Assembly: GCF_011100465.1 (NCBI RefSeq)
Contig: NZ_CP049740.1
Span: 747,857-811,856 of the forward strand
DNA: 64,000 nt
Source of the DNA: Jeotgalibaca arthritidis
Lineage (GTDB): Bacteria > Bacillota > Bacilli > Lactobacillales > Aerococcaceae
Direction: 5' to 3'
Notes under the pieces: generated by a model
Databases searched by the model: none
Seen by the model: only the letters and a program-made list of their open reading frames with translations
What the model was told of the DNA's origin: nothing
Program-made: the position numbers and the translations under genes
Shown: piece by piece, positions 7,737 through 16,993 of the stretch
Layout of the letters: each line of letters begins with the position of its first letter
How positions within the stretch are numbered: the first letter of the stretch is position 1

Positions 7737-8759
7737 CTACTTATTTTTGAAGGTATAATCTTGCATCTCTAATTCTTTAATCCCTAATAATACTAATCCT
7801 TGGTAATAATCATCTTGAAAATCTTCTGAATTGGTTATCACTACTTCTTTTCCATAAGAAAAGACCAGCAGCAGATTTTCTTTAATCGTTTCTAACTCAA
7901 TTCTTCTCATTACACTAGCCTTCGTATATAGAATTAGTTCATTCGGGTCATACATTGTTATAATTGTTTGAATAATTTGTTCACAAATGTACATTATGTT
8001 CGATTTCTCAGACAAAGGAAAGGTGAAATCATTAAAAACAGGTAGATGTTGAGTTTCACCACTCAGTCCAGTACTCCCATGATATATATAATCATCAAAA
8101 ACTAAGGCTGTTCTGGGAGGATAGTGTTCTGGAAAGTATAAGCCAGAAACGATGATCGAATCTGGCTTAGCTTTAGTATGCTTATAACCAAAGACGGCAG
8201 CATTAATGTCGTTTTCGATGATTACAGGAAGTGCAAATCGCTCTTCAATTTTTTTATGTAAGATTATCCCCTTCATTGTTTCCGCATCAACTACTGTTAA
8301 GATACTAGACATATCCATTCCAGGTAACCCAATAGAAATCATTTTTATATTAGGGAACTTACGACAGTACGACTGAATACAACTTTCAATTGAATCCCAG
8401 TCTGTCATCTGCAAAATATCCTCTTCGCAAGCCAATCGATCGCCATACAAATTAACGACAGATACATGGGTTTTAATTTCTTTATCCTCTTCAATGTAGA
8501 GCATGACTAAACACAACTGATGATTTTGGTTAAGTTGATAAACAGCTGCTCGGCGTCCACCCGTTACAATCGGATTCGTCATCTCCAACACTTGTCCGCC
8601 TTCAACCATTTCGGGAATCAGTTTATTGATCGTTACCACACTTAACCCACTTTGCTTCGATAATTGATTTTTCGTCATTGGTTGACGCTCTTCTTTTAAA
8701 ATGCGTTTTAAAAAATGAATATTATGTTGCTTAACATGTGCTGGACCGTACGAATACAT
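7737..8759 (-). CDS. ROK-family transcriptional regulator
   Basis: This is a 340-aa sugar-type repressor with an N-terminal winged helix (about residues 10-65, LKEERQPMTKNQLSKQSG then TINKLIPEM) followed by a ROK-like ligand domain (IGLPG at about 147, END-INAAVFG, GLSGETQHLP). The zinc and kinase motifs of true ROK sugar kinases are not seen, so it is a regulator and not an enzyme. The ATG follows AGAGAGG. It is divergent from the acetyltransferase at 8879. A second protein of the same architecture is encoded at 9581-10570. Confidence 0.8.
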   Translation of the reverse strand: MYSYGPAHVKQHNIHFLKRILKEERQPMTKNQLSKQSGLSVVTINKLIPEMVEGGQVLEMTNPIVTGGRRAAVYQLNQNHQLCLVMLYIEEDKEIKTHVSVVNLYGDRLACEEDILQMTDWDSIESCIQSYCRKFPNIKMISIGLPGMDMSSILTVVDAETMKGIILHKKIEERFALPVIIENDINAAVFGYKHTKAKPDSIIVSGLYFPEHYPPRTALVFDDYIYHGSTGLSGETQHLPVFNDFTFPLSEKSNIMYICEQIIQTIITMYDPNELILYTKASVMRRIELETIKENLLLVFSYGKEVVITNSEDFQDDYYQGLVLLGIKELEMQDYTFKNK

Positions 8760-8878
8760 AGCAAACCTCTCTTTTTCTTACATTTACATTAGAATAACAG
8801 AAATAATTTAGATAAACATCTTTATTAATAACCTTTATGATGATAGAATGACTTTATTAAACGATGGAGGATGTTATC

Positions 8879-9436
8879 TTGTTAAAAAGTGAAAAAGAAA
8901 AGATGATTGCTGGCGAATATTACCGACCAGCTGACCCTGAATTAGCAACAGACCGTAAACAGGCACGAGCAAACATGAAAGCGATTAATCATTGCGACGA
9001 TACTGATCAACGTACAGCATTGATTAAAAATAGTTTTGGAAGTAGCGGTGAAGATGTGTATATCGAGCCAACGATTGCTTTTGACTATGGTTATAACATC
9101 CATGTCGGTGAGCACTTTTATGCAAACTTTAATGCCACACTACTAGATGTTTGTCCCATTCACTTTGGCAATAATTGTATGCTAGCTCCAAATGTTCAAT
9201 TATATACAGCAACCCATCCTCTCGACCCTCTTGAACGAAACAGTGGTGTGGAATTTGGTAAGCCAATTACAATTGGAAATAATGTGTGGATTGGCGGTGG
9301 TGCGATTATTTTACCAGGTGTGACCCTGGGGGATAATGTCGTTGTTGGAGCCGGCTCAGTTGTCACAAAATCATTCCCAAATAATGTCGCTATTGCAGGA
9401 AATCCTGCGCGAATTATAAAAGAAATCGAGGTATAA
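8879..9436 (+). CDS. Maltose/galactoside O-acetyltransferase-like enzyme
   Basis: This is an acetyl-CoA-dependent sugar O-acetyltransferase (LbH family). The start is a TTG at 8879, seven bases after GGAGGA; the in-frame ATG at 8864 overlaps that ribosome site. The protein has 185 aa. The N-terminal [19 protein letters not shown] block is the Maa-type cap, followed by hexapeptide repeats such as [20 protein letters not shown] and the catalytic His in ATHPLDP. It sits between two ROK-type regulators, suggesting sugar-responsive expression. Its role may be detoxifying acetylation of excess sugars, as proposed for the family. Confidence 0.88.
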   Translation: MLKSEKEKMIAGEYYRPADPELATDRKQARANMKAINHCDDTDQRTALIKNSFGSSGEDVYIEPTIAFDYGYNIHVGEHFYANFNATLLDVCPIHFGNNCMLAPNVQLYTATHPLDPLERNSGVEFGKPITIGNNVWIGGGAIILPGVTLGDNVVVGAGSVVTKSFPNNVAIAGNPARIIKEIEV

Positions 9437-9439
9437 GAA

Positions 9440-9535
9440 ATGAAAATTGAGCATATTGGGTTATGGGTGAAGGGTTTAGAAAAAATGAGAGAGTTTTATA
9501 ACCGCTATTTCGATTCAGTAAGCAATGAAATCTGA
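9440..9535 (+). pseudogene. VOC/glyoxalase-family N-terminal remnant
   Basis: A 31-codon frame starts three bases after the acetyltransferase stop. It reads MKIEHIGLWVKGLE then FYNRYF, the first beta-alpha unit of vicinal oxygen chelate proteins (with the metal His in IEHIG). Family members need about 120 residues, so the gene is cut off by a deletion. Translation is possible by coupling, but no fold could form. Confidence 0.6.
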
Positions 9536-9580
9536 TTGAACTAATGGCGGACTATGAATAGACTAAGGAGCGATACTCTC

Positions 9581-10570
9581 ATGGGTAAAAATAGTATTAG
9601 AGAAAAAAACAGAACTCTTATCCAGCGAACGTTGTTCCAGCACAAGCGTATGTTCGCTTCAGATTTAGTTAAGGAAACAGGGATTAGTATGGTAACCATT
9701 AACTCTCTTTTAAAAGAATTAATGGAGTCTGGTAGCATTTATGAAGGTGAATTAGTCCAACGTGATATTGGTCGTCCTGCGATTGAATACCACTTTAACG
9801 ATAACTATTCTCACGCCCTTCTTTTGGCGATATTGGAAAAAAATGGTCAATTGATATTAAAAGCCGAGTGTGTGGATTTAGATGGTACTGTTTTAGCTAA
9901 AGATGAATTTGGTTTTAACCATAAATCTTTAAATGATTTTTTAGATCTGTTGAGTGCCTTGTTGAACAATCATCCAAATGTTGAACGAATTGGTCTCTTA
10001 TTTCCAGGGAAAGTTCACGATGGTATCATCCAATCTGGTTACGGCGTCGTCTTTGATGGCTGGCCAATCGTTGAAGCAGTCAAGATAGTGACCGATTTGC
10101 CTTTCTATGTCCAAAATGATGCTCATCTCGTTACCATTGGCCATTGTATACAGAATATGATTCCCTTTGATGAAACGATTGTCGGCATTTATTACCCAAA
10201 TACAAGTATGCCAGGCGTGACTATCTTCACCAATGGTCAACTTTTAGAAGGCCATCTATCGCTAGCTGGTGAAGCAAAGTACCTACCCTTTCTCATCGAT
10301 GCCAAACCGCCGCAATCGAACGAGGAGCATATTGAGCGCTTGACTCAATTAATCGGCATTTATAATGTAACGATTGCACCTCATCGCTTTGTTTTATCTT
10401 CCAATTATTGGGAGATTGGAAAAGTAGTCGATCAATTAAACAACCACCCCGATATTTCTAGACAGCCTAATCGAACTGACTTTGAATTTGTTACAGATTA
10501 TGAAGCTGCCATGTCTTTAGGCTTACGCTGGCTCATTTATCAAGATACTCCTTTTCATTTATCCGTTTAA
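9581..10570 (+). CDS. ROK-family transcriptional regulator
   Basis: This 329-aa protein has the same architecture as the regulator at 7737: an N-terminal winged helix (LFQHKRMFASDLVKETG, then MVTINSLLKEL) and a C-terminal ROK-like sensor domain (LLFPGKVHDG, QNDAHLV, LSLAGEAKYLPF). Start 9581 follows AAGGAG by ten bases; an ATG nine codons earlier lies before the ribosome site. Kinase and zinc motifs are degenerate. Its ligand is unknown. It and its paralogue flank the sugar acetyltransferase. Confidence 0.78.
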   Translation: MGKNSIREKNRTLIQRTLFQHKRMFASDLVKETGISMVTINSLLKELMESGSIYEGELVQRDIGRPAIEYHFNDNYSHALLLAILEKNGQLILKAECVDLDGTVLAKDEFGFNHKSLNDFLDLLSALLNNHPNVERIGLLFPGKVHDGIIQSGYGVVFDGWPIVEAVKIVTDLPFYVQNDAHLVTIGHCIQNMIPFDETIVGIYYPNTSMPGVTIFTNGQLLEGHLSLAGEAKYLPFLIDAKPPQSNEEHIERLTQLIGIYNVTIAPHRFVLSSNYWEIGKVVDQLNNHPDISRQPNRTDFEFVTDYEAAMSLGLRWLIYQDTPFHLSV

Positions 10571-10575
10571 AAAAA

Positions 10576-10615
10576 GGAATGCAGAACGCTTTCGAAGCGC
10601 TCTGCATTTCTTTTT
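10576..10615 (+). terminator. Terminator after ROK regulator
   Basis: The stem AATGCAGA-CGCTT/AAGCG-TCTGCATT with TCG loop is followed by TTTCTTTTT. Confidence 0.85.
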
Positions 10616-10653
10616 AGATTAGGTGTACGATACAGCAGATTTTCATCTCTTTT

Positions 10654-11106
10654 TTAGCCAATAATCGCATCTCGTGTGACATTAACGAAAGACACTTCTA
10701 CCATGTCATAACGGTGATGAACGACTGAATACTCAACTGGCGTGCCTTTTTCTAAAAACATTACTTTTACGACCTCTAAGACTGGATCATCTGCTCGACA
10801 ATCGAGATGAGTTTGGTCTTCTTGATTAGGTTTGACAGCCCGAACAGTTTGACGGTTATCACCAAAAATAATGCCCAGTTCATGCTGCATATAATCATAC
10901 AAAGATTGGCTGAGAACTTCGGTTGTAATGTTTGGTACCAGCTTTATGGGGATAATCGTATGTTCCAAAGAATAAGGCTTATCATCGAGAATACGCAGTC
11001 TTGCAATTGCGTAAACTGGTTCTTCTTGAGAGATGCTTAATTGCACTGCCTCTTCTTCATCTGGAAAACGAACATTGAAATCTAATAAGTTAAAAAACAT
11101 CCTCAA
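10654..11106 (-). pseudogene. GntR/UTRA-family regulator remnant without DNA-binding domain
   Basis: The 150-residue frame is a nearly complete UTRA ligand-binding domain: EEPVYAIARLRILDDKPY, SLYDYMQHELGI, and the end block PVEYSVVHHRYDM. The N-terminal winged-helix domain of about 70 residues that all HutC/TreR-type regulators carry is missing. Its possible ATG sits inside the right arm of the fumC terminator, so the homologous sequence begins exactly at that hairpin. I infer a deletion joining the fumC terminator to the middle of a regulator gene. An untranslated or ligand-binding-only product is likely. Confidence 0.7.
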
Positions 11107-11126
11107 TCTGTTTTGATTGAGGATGT
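11091..11126 (-). terminator. Terminator after fumC
   Basis: Minus-strand ACATCCTCAATC/GATTGAGGATGT forms a perfect 12-bp stem with six T residues following. The UTRA remnant starts inside it. Confidence 0.88.
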
Positions 11127-11131
11127 CTCTT

Positions 11132-12493
11132 TTAAATCATGTTGCTAGGATCTAACCATTTTTGAAGATTTTCTTTAGTTGCATAGTTCAATGAAACTGC
11201 AGCCTCTTCTAAATTGGTTCCTTCTTCAAGAGCTTTATGAGCAATTTCAGCTGCTTTTTCGTAGCCAATATGAGGCGTCAGTGCTGTCACTAACATGAGC
11301 GATGACGAAACCAAGTCTGCCATACGATTTTCGTTAATGACTAAGCCTTGAAGGCATTTTTCTCTAAACGATTGCATGCTGTCTGCTAATAAGGTGACCG
11401 ATTGCAGGAAGTTATGAATAATGACTGGTTTATAAACATTCAACTCAAAATTCCCTTGGCTAGCTGCCATTTGAATGGTCGTATCATTTCCCATAACTTG
11501 TGTCACAACCATAGTCAGTGCCTCTGCTTGGGTTGGATTCACCTTACCCGGCATAATAGAGCTACCCGGTTCATTACTTGGCAATGTTAATTCACCCAAA
11601 CCACTACGGGGACCACTTGCTAGCCAACGAATATCATTCGCAATCTTCATCACATCACTAGCCAAGGCACGCATCGCACCGTGAACATAACTAAGTGGTT
11701 GATGGCTTGTCAGTGCAAAAAACTTATTAGCTTCACTTGTTAAAGGCAGGCCTGTTAGATTAGCCAATTCATGAGAAACGCTGTCTCCGAATTCTAACGA
11801 AGCGTTAATACCTGTTCCAACAGCTGTTCCGCCAATAGCAAGAGGGCTGATTGATGCTAAACTTGTCTGAATAGCAACCAAACTATGTTCAATCATACTC
11901 TTCCAGCCACTCACTTCCTGTCCAAAGGTTAAAGGCGTTGCATCCTGTAAGTGCGTTCGTCCAATTTTGACTGTTTTTAGATAGCGATTTTCTAAATCGC
12001 CTAGCTCGTTTATCCAAGCCGCTAATTCTGGTAATAAATCTCTTGCAACTGCTTGATAAGCCGCAATGTGCATAGCCGTTGGAAAGACATCGTTAGAACT
12101 TTGCGATAAGTTAACATGGTCATTCGGATGAATCGGCGCTTCATCGGATGAAGCTAGGTGGGCAATCACTTCATTAACGTTCATATTGGTTTGAGTACCA
12201 CTACCTGTCTGCCACAAACTAAGCGGAAACTGATCCGCATAATTGGGTAAATCAGCTAATAATTGATCTGCAACATTTTGAATCGCTTGTGCCTTTTCGT
12301 TTGAAAGTTTGCCTTCTAATTCATTGACCTTTGCGCAAGCTTTTTTGATATAAATTAAAGCTTCAATCACACTTAAGGGCATTTTTTCTGATCCGATATG
12401 GAAATTTTCTAAGCTTCTTTGCGTTTGTGCTCCCCATAAAGCTACTTCTGGCACTTTAATTTCACCCATCGAATCGCGTTCTATCCGGTACAT
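11132..12493 (-). CDS. fumC: Fumarate hydratase class II
   Basis: It interconverts fumarate and L-malate in the cytoplasm without an iron-sulfur cluster. Full length at 453 aa. Family blocks are all visible: [28 protein letters not shown], and the signature loop [13 protein letters not shown] with the catalytic serine. The ATG overlaps the malic-enzyme stop (TAATG), so translation is coupled to maeA. Together they allow malate or fumarate feeding into pyruvate. Confidence 0.96.
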   Translation of the reverse strand: MYRIERDSMGEIKVPEVALWGAQTQRSLENFHIGSEKMPLSVIEALIYIKKACAKVNELEGKLSNEKAQAIQNVADQLLADLPNYADQFPLSLWQTGSGTQTNMNVNEVIAHLASSDEAPIHPNDHVNLSQSSNDVFPTAMHIAAYQAVARDLLPELAAWINELGDLENRYLKTVKIGRTHLQDATPLTFGQEVSGWKSMIEHSLVAIQTSLASISPLAIGGTAVGTGINASLEFGDSVSHELANLTGLPLTSEANKFFALTSHQPLSYVHGAMRALASDVMKIANDIRWLASGPRSGLGELTLPSNEPGSSIMPGKVNPTQAEALTMVVTQVMGNDTTIQMAASQGNFELNVYKPVIIHNFLQSVTLLADSMQSFREKCLQGLVINENRMADLVSSSLMLVTALTPHIGYEKAAEIAHKALEEGTNLEEAAVSLNYATKENLQKWLDPSNMI

Positions 12494-13680
12494 TACAGAC
12501 CCTCCTTTAGTGTCGCAACATTACTTTCAATAGCGGCTTGGGCCACATAGCGAGCTACTTGTTCCGCTACTTCTTTATTTAATGCATCTGGAATCACATA
12601 GTCTTCACGCAGTTCTTCTTCTGGAATCATATCGGCAATGGCTTGAGCAGCAGCAACTTTCATCGCTTTGTTAATCGTCGTTGCGCGCACAGACAAGGCA
12701 CCTTTAAAAATACCAGGGAAAGCTAGTACATTGTTAATTTGGTTTGGAAAATCTGAACGCCCTGTTCCCATGACACGAACACCAGCTTCTTTCGCTTCTT
12801 CATACATCATTTCAGGAATCGGGTTCGCCATAGCAAAAATAATGGCATCGGCATTCATTGATTGTACCATTGGTTGGCTGACGATCCCCCCAACAGATAC
12901 CCCAATTAAAATGTCAGCACCCTTCATAGCATCCGCTAAATCACCAGTTATCTGTTCAGGATTAGATTTTTGAGCTAATACTTTTTTGTGATCATCCATA
13001 GGCTCTGGACGATTCTCTGCTAGGATACCATGTTCATCACAAATAATGGCCTTCCCAATCCCCATATCCATTAGCATATTAATAATGGCTGTTCCAGCAG
13101 CACCAGGACCATTCAAAACCACCGTTACATCAGCTAACTGCTTACCGACTAGTTTTAAACTATTCATAATACCAGCCGCAACGACAATCGCTGTTCCATG
13201 TTGGTCGTCATGAAAAACAGGAATCGGCAATAGCTCATCCAAACGCTTTTCAATCTCAAAGCAACGTGGTGACGAAATATCTTCTAAATTAACGCCACCA
13301 AATGTTGGGGCTAGTAATTTTACGGTTTGAACGATTTCCTCAGGATCTTTCGTATCTAAACAAATCGGAAATGCATCCACACCTGCAAATTCTTTAAATA
13401 AAATGGCCTTGCCTTCCATAACTGGCATAGCTGCCTCTGGTCCAATGTCACCTAAACCTAAAACAGCCGTCCCATCCGTTACAACAGCGACTAAATTCCC
13501 TTTAGATGTATAGGTATACGCTTGTGTCACATCCTCAGTAATTCTTTTACACGGTTCTGCGACTCCTGGTGTGTAGGCAAGAGCCAAGTCTTCTCGACTA
13601 TTAATCGTTACTTTACTTTCAACGGAAATTTTCCCTCTTTTTTCTTGGTGCAACGCTAAACTCTTCTCATTTGTATTCAT
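12493..13680 (-). CDS. maeA: NAD-dependent malic enzyme
   Basis: It performs oxidative decarboxylation of L-malate to pyruvate and CO2. The chosen start (MNTNEKSL) at 13680 follows AAAGGTG; seven codons upstream are unlikely to be translated. The protein is 395 aa, the short bacterial type. It carries [10 protein letters not shown], the metal-binding [12 protein letters not shown] and FHDDQHGTA blocks, and the nucleotide-binding GPGAAGTAI. It is the first gene of the maeA-fumC pair. NAD over NADP preference is inferred from family, not shown. Upstream, only 36 bases away, is the terminator of the lyase remnant. Confidence 0.93.
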   Translation of the reverse strand: MNTNEKSLALHQEKRGKISVESKVTINSREDLALAYTPGVAEPCKRITEDVTQAYTYTSKGNLVAVVTDGTAVLGLGDIGPEAAMPVMEGKAILFKEFAGVDAFPICLDTKDPEEIVQTVKLLAPTFGGVNLEDISSPRCFEIEKRLDELLPIPVFHDDQHGTAIVVAAGIMNSLKLVGKQLADVTVVLNGPGAAGTAIINMLMDMGIGKAIICDEHGILAENRPEPMDDHKKVLAQKSNPEQITGDLADAMKGADILIGVSVGGIVSQPMVQSMNADAIIFAMANPIPEMMYEEAKEAGVRVMGTGRSDFPNQINNVLAFPGIFKGALSVRATTINKAMKVAAAQAIADMIPEEELREDYVIPDALNKEVAEQVARYVAQAAIESNVATLKEGL

Positions 13681-13713
13681 TGTTCCACACCTTTCTATCA
13701 ATCAGATTAGAAT

Positions 13714-13752
13714 AAAGGAAGAGACCTCTCATGTATTTTACCAGAGGTCTCC
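13714..13752 (-). terminator. Terminator between lyase remnant and maeA
   Basis: Minus-strand GAGACCTCT/AGAGGTCTC is followed by TTCCTTTATT. Confidence 0.75.
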
Positions 13753-13770
13753 ACATAAATGTATGAATGG

Positions 13771-14229
13771 TTAAGAGAAAGTGATTTTTATTTCTTCAAC
13801 CATTTTCTTAGCTCGGTCTGCTTGCATTTGTGCTAAATAGCTAGATAAACCGACATAGTTTCGAGGATCAATCATCGCTTTTACTTCCTCAGTCGTGAAT
13901 TCACTTGAAATCAACGGATTAGCTATGAGGTTTGTATAGAAATCTTCTCCCTCTGCAGCTGTTTTCATGGCGATATCATACATTAAGGAATGGGCTTTAT
14001 CTTTTCCTAGCTTGCTAGCTAGCTCCATCATGACATGCTCACAATTATCTAGGCCAGCGTTACGTAGCGCATTATGTAACATCCGATCTGGGTGAGGAAC
14101 CATCGTTCGCGTAAGCTCTTCTGTCCTTAAAAGAATTTCTGTCGTTAATTGCAATACTTCTTCTAAGATACTATCAAACAACATGTACGAACTCCTATCA
14201 CCTTCATAAGGTCTAACTGCTGAATACAT
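13771..14229 (-). pseudogene. Adenylosuccinate lyase/fumarase-superfamily C-terminal remnant
   Basis: The 152-residue frame matches the C-terminal helical domain of adenylosuccinate-lyase-like enzymes: EEVLQLTTEILLRTEEL, HPDRMLHN, the KLGKDKAHSLMYD block and a terminal MIDPRNYVGLS typical of carboxymuconate-cycloisomerase-like members. About 300 N-terminal residues, including the catalytic loop, are absent. The frame begins at the junction with a truncated PTS EIIC gene, whose end it overlaps. An inferred deletion fused the two genes. Confidence 0.72.
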
Positions 14230-14725
14230 ACCGACTCCAGGTAGTGAGTATAACTTCCGTTGCCCAGGCTGCTATCAAACCTGTAATAATCCCACCAGCT
14301 GTACTAATATTCATTGTTTGAATACCTAAAACATTAATTTGTCCCCTTTGAGTCATCACTTCAGGTTCAGCCATTTTCCCTGTTAGTGTCAACCAACCGT
14401 TCATCGTAATAATTAACGTCAAGTAGCCGGTAACCGATGCAAAAGCTGCTATCCCTTTGTCCTTCTTACTCATCCCATAGGCTACACCCATTGCAAAAAG
14501 AAGAGGAATATTATCAAAAACGACACTAGCAATTGTTCTTATACTCACTAAAATAGCATTAACCATTTCGTTCCCTAAGAATGCAAATCGCTCAATCATG
14601 TAAGACTGGACTAACGCCCCACTAATTCCTAAAATCATCCCTACTGGCGCAAGTACACCAATGGGTAATAATAATGTCCGTCCAAATCGTTGAATCGATT
14701 CGCTCCATTTTCCTTTTTCAGCCAT
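14213..14725 (-). pseudogene. PTS EIIC (glucose/maltose family) N-terminal remnant
   Basis: The frame gives the first about 155 residues of a PTS sugar permease: FGRTLLLPIGVLAPVGMIL, NIPLLFAMGVAYGMSKKDKG, and GGIITGLIAAWAT. It then changes into unrelated residues and stops. The EIIC domain normally runs about 350-400 residues and carries the sugar-binding loops, all missing here. The start has AAGGAG upstream and the promoter region holds a cre-like site, so this was an active, catabolite-controlled sugar locus before the deletion. Confidence 0.78.
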
Positions 14726-14778
14726 TCCACTAATCTCCTTTTATTGTTTTTTTCATGGTATCATGATTATGAAACCAG

Positions 14779-14792
14779 TAAAAGCGCTAACA
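14779..14792 (-). promoter_or_regulatory. cre-like (CcpA) site upstream of PTS remnant
   Basis: Minus-strand TGTTAGCGCTTTTA matches the cre consensus TGWNANCGNTNWCA at all but one defined position and lies about 55 bases before the PTS start. Confidence 0.55.
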
Positions 14793-14836
14793 AAACAGAC
14801 TTTGCGACTTAAGTCATGGAAAATGATCTAAGTCAT

Positions 14837-14877
14837 AAAAAATACGATAGGACGTTTTTTAACGTCCTATCGTATTT
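14837..14877. terminator. Terminator downstream of pseudouridine synthase
   Basis: The 16-bp stem AAATACGATAGGACGT/ACGTCCTATCGTATTT has A and T flanks. It lies 17 bases past the stop of the minus-strand gene at 14894. Confidence 0.82.
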
Positions 14878-14893
14878 GTATTGTTTCAATTAC

Positions 14894-15580
14894 TCATTGT
14901 TGAAAATCATACTGCCACATCTGCCATGGTTTTTTTGTTGGCGGAAGTGATCGCACTTTAATGGGTTCATTTTTTACAGGGTGGTCGAGCATGAGCGTAT
15001 GTGCCCACAAGGCGATTTGTTCACCGACTTTGCTCAATTTAGCGCCGTATTTTTGATCGCCAAAAATAGGATGACCTATTGCTGATAATTGAACACGAAT
15101 TTGGTGAGGCCTGCCAGTTTGCAGCTGGACTGCAAGTAGGCTCATCCCGTCTTTGCTTTCTAGCCACTCATAATCTAGAATAGCTTTTTTCCCTTTCGGA
15201 TGATTGGCATCAACAACAGCTACTTGGTTTCGTTTACTGTCTTTGTGTAAATAATGAATAAGCCGCCCTTTTTTATGTCGAGGCTTTCCATGCACAACGG
15301 CTAGATACTTGCGTTCAACCACCTGTCGTCGCATCATATCTGACAACCGCGATGCTGCTTTAGAGGTTTTTGCAAATACCATAGCACCGCCGACTGGACG
15401 GTCGAGACGATGAACAAGTCCCAAGTAAACATTACCTGGTTTTTGATAACGGTCCTTGATGTCTTCTTTTAAAAGTGTGAGCACGTCTTTATCGCCACTC
15501 GCATCTTCTTGAACTGGAATATTAACTGGTTTTTCTACCAATAAAAGATGATTATCTTCATATAATATTGGCACTTTCAT
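14894..15580 (-). CDS. RluA-family pseudouridine synthase
   Basis: This enzyme isomerises uridine to pseudouridine in rRNA or tRNA. The start MKVPILYEDN at 15580 follows AGAAGG; twelve extra upstream codons are unlikely. At 228 aa it is a short RluA-type protein without an S4 domain. The catalytic motif GLVHRLDRPVGGAM contains the essential Asp (HRLDR). The later block RPHQIRVQLSAIGHPIFGD completes the active site. The target nucleotide cannot be assigned from sequence. Confidence 0.92.
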   Translation of the reverse strand: MKVPILYEDNHLLLVEKPVNIPVQEDASGDKDVLTLLKEDIKDRYQKPGNVYLGLVHRLDRPVGGAMVFAKTSKAASRLSDMMRRQVVERKYLAVVHGKPRHKKGRLIHYLHKDSKRNQVAVVDANHPKGKKAILDYEWLESKDGMSLLAVQLQTGRPHQIRVQLSAIGHPIFGDQKYGAKLSKVGEQIALWAHTLMLDHPVKNEPIKVRSLPPTKKPWQMWQYDFQQ

Positions 15581-15797
15581 ACAATCCTTCTCCCTTAGGC
15601 ATAATGTATCTATCATAACATGAATCTAGAGCTTTTCCCTGTCTCTTTCAACAATCTTGGCTAGGGCACTAAAATTAATATTAAGAAATGGCTGACGCTA
15701 TTTAAAAAAATGGATTAGAACGGTATCATAGTTATAAAATGAACGAAAAAAATACCGAGAATAGATAATAGTATATAAAGATGGGACTGTTCTAATT

Positions 15798-16838
15798 TTG
15801 AAGAGAAAAAAAATACGGAGTAGGAAGCGAAAACAGAAATTTGGTAAAAAACTTCTTATTTCATCAATCTGTATCAGTGTGTGCTATTACATTGCTGAAG
15901 AAACGACTTTACTTTTCCCAAATGATACAGCGGTAGTAGAAGGTGTCGTTGAAGGTCCAGATCCTCAAGCAAATGCCGTTGATCAGCAAAATAATGATTT
16001 TATTGAAACGGTAATAGAGAGTGACTCGGCCTTAATTGATTTGTCAGCGGTAAACAGTAGCGGTGTTGTCTTAACTCGGCTAAATGATGAAACAGTCATT
16101 GCGGCTAAGAATCCTGACCAAGTTCTCTATCCAGCTTCTTTAACAAAAATAATGACGGTTATTACGGCGATTGATTTGATTGATGACTTAAACGAGGATG
16201 TGGTAATGGAAGAGGTCTTCTTTGATGGTTTGTTTGAACAAGAGGCTGCTATTACCGGTTTTCTTGTGGATGAGGTCGTCACTTACAATGACCTTTTATA
16301 CGGTGCCGTCCTTCCTTCTGGCGCTGACGCTTGCTTAGCTTTAGCCTACAAACTGGCCGGTTCTGAAGAAAAATTTGTTGCCTTAATGAATCAAAAAGCT
16401 GGTGAACTCGGTTTAAGCCACACTAGATTTAGTAATGTTACTGGCTTGCATGATAAAAATAATTATTCATCTGCTAAAGATTTGAGTGTCTTGCTGGAAT
16501 ATGCACTTGAAAATGACGATTTTTATAGAGTCTTTACGACTATTGACTATCAAGTTGAGCCAACGAATATGAATCCATACGGGATTTATTTAGTGAATTC
16601 TGTTTTCCGTCATGGTGAGCAATATCCTAAAATGCTGGATTATATTATTGGAGCCAAAACGGGATTCACAGAAGAAGCTGGTGTTTGTTTAGCGTCTCTA
16701 GCTATTATTAATGATGAACCTTACATTTTAATTACCCTTGGTGCTGGTGCCCAAAAAGCTGGTCCAGATTATGTCGATATTGTTGATCCGCTACATGTTA
16801 TGGATGCCATCGCCATTTATTCGCAGTTAGAAAAATAA
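15798..16838 (+). CDS. Serine-type D-Ala-D-Ala carboxypeptidase (S11 family)
   Basis: This is a cell-wall peptidase that trims the terminal D-Ala of peptidoglycan stem peptides outside the membrane. A lysine/arginine-rich start (residues 1-18) and a hydrophobic stretch (about 19-33) form a membrane anchor. Catalytic motifs are ASLTKIM (SxxK), SGAD in place of the usual SxN, and GAKTGFT (KTG). The start appears to be a TTG at 15798; no strong ribosome site is visible, so translation may be weak. No C-terminal amphipathic PBP5 domain is seen. Length is 346 aa. Confidence 0.87.
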   Translation: MKRKKIRSRKRKQKFGKKLLISSICISVCYYIAEETTLLFPNDTAVVEGVVEGPDPQANAVDQQNNDFIETVIESDSALIDLSAVNSSGVVLTRLNDETVIAAKNPDQVLYPASLTKIMTVITAIDLIDDLNEDVVMEEVFFDGLFEQEAAITGFLVDEVVTYNDLLYGAVLPSGADACLALAYKLAGSEEKFVALMNQKAGELGLSHTRFSNVTGLHDKNNYSSAKDLSVLLEYALENDDFYRVFTTIDYQVEPTNMNPYGIYLVNSVFRHGEQYPKMLDYIIGAKTGFTEEAGVCLASLAIINDEPYILITLGAGAQKAGPDYVDIVDPLHVMDAIAIYSQLEK

Positions 16839-16956
16839 TGAATCATGAAGCTAATGCTTAATTGCTCGAGCTTCACTCTGTTTCTACTTATGTAGTGGTT
16901 ATAGAAAGAAGTTCGGAGGTTTTTTGGTGGCTGAACTTATAATCCCCTAGTCTACA

Positions 16957-16990
16957 AAAAACCAGCTGGAAAGATTCCCAGCTGGTTTAT
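16957..16990. terminator. Bidirectional terminator
   Basis: AAACCAGCTGG/CCAGCTGGTTT lies between the carboxypeptidase (+) and the reductase operon (-) and ends both. Confidence 0.85.
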
Positions 16991-16993
16991 TAA

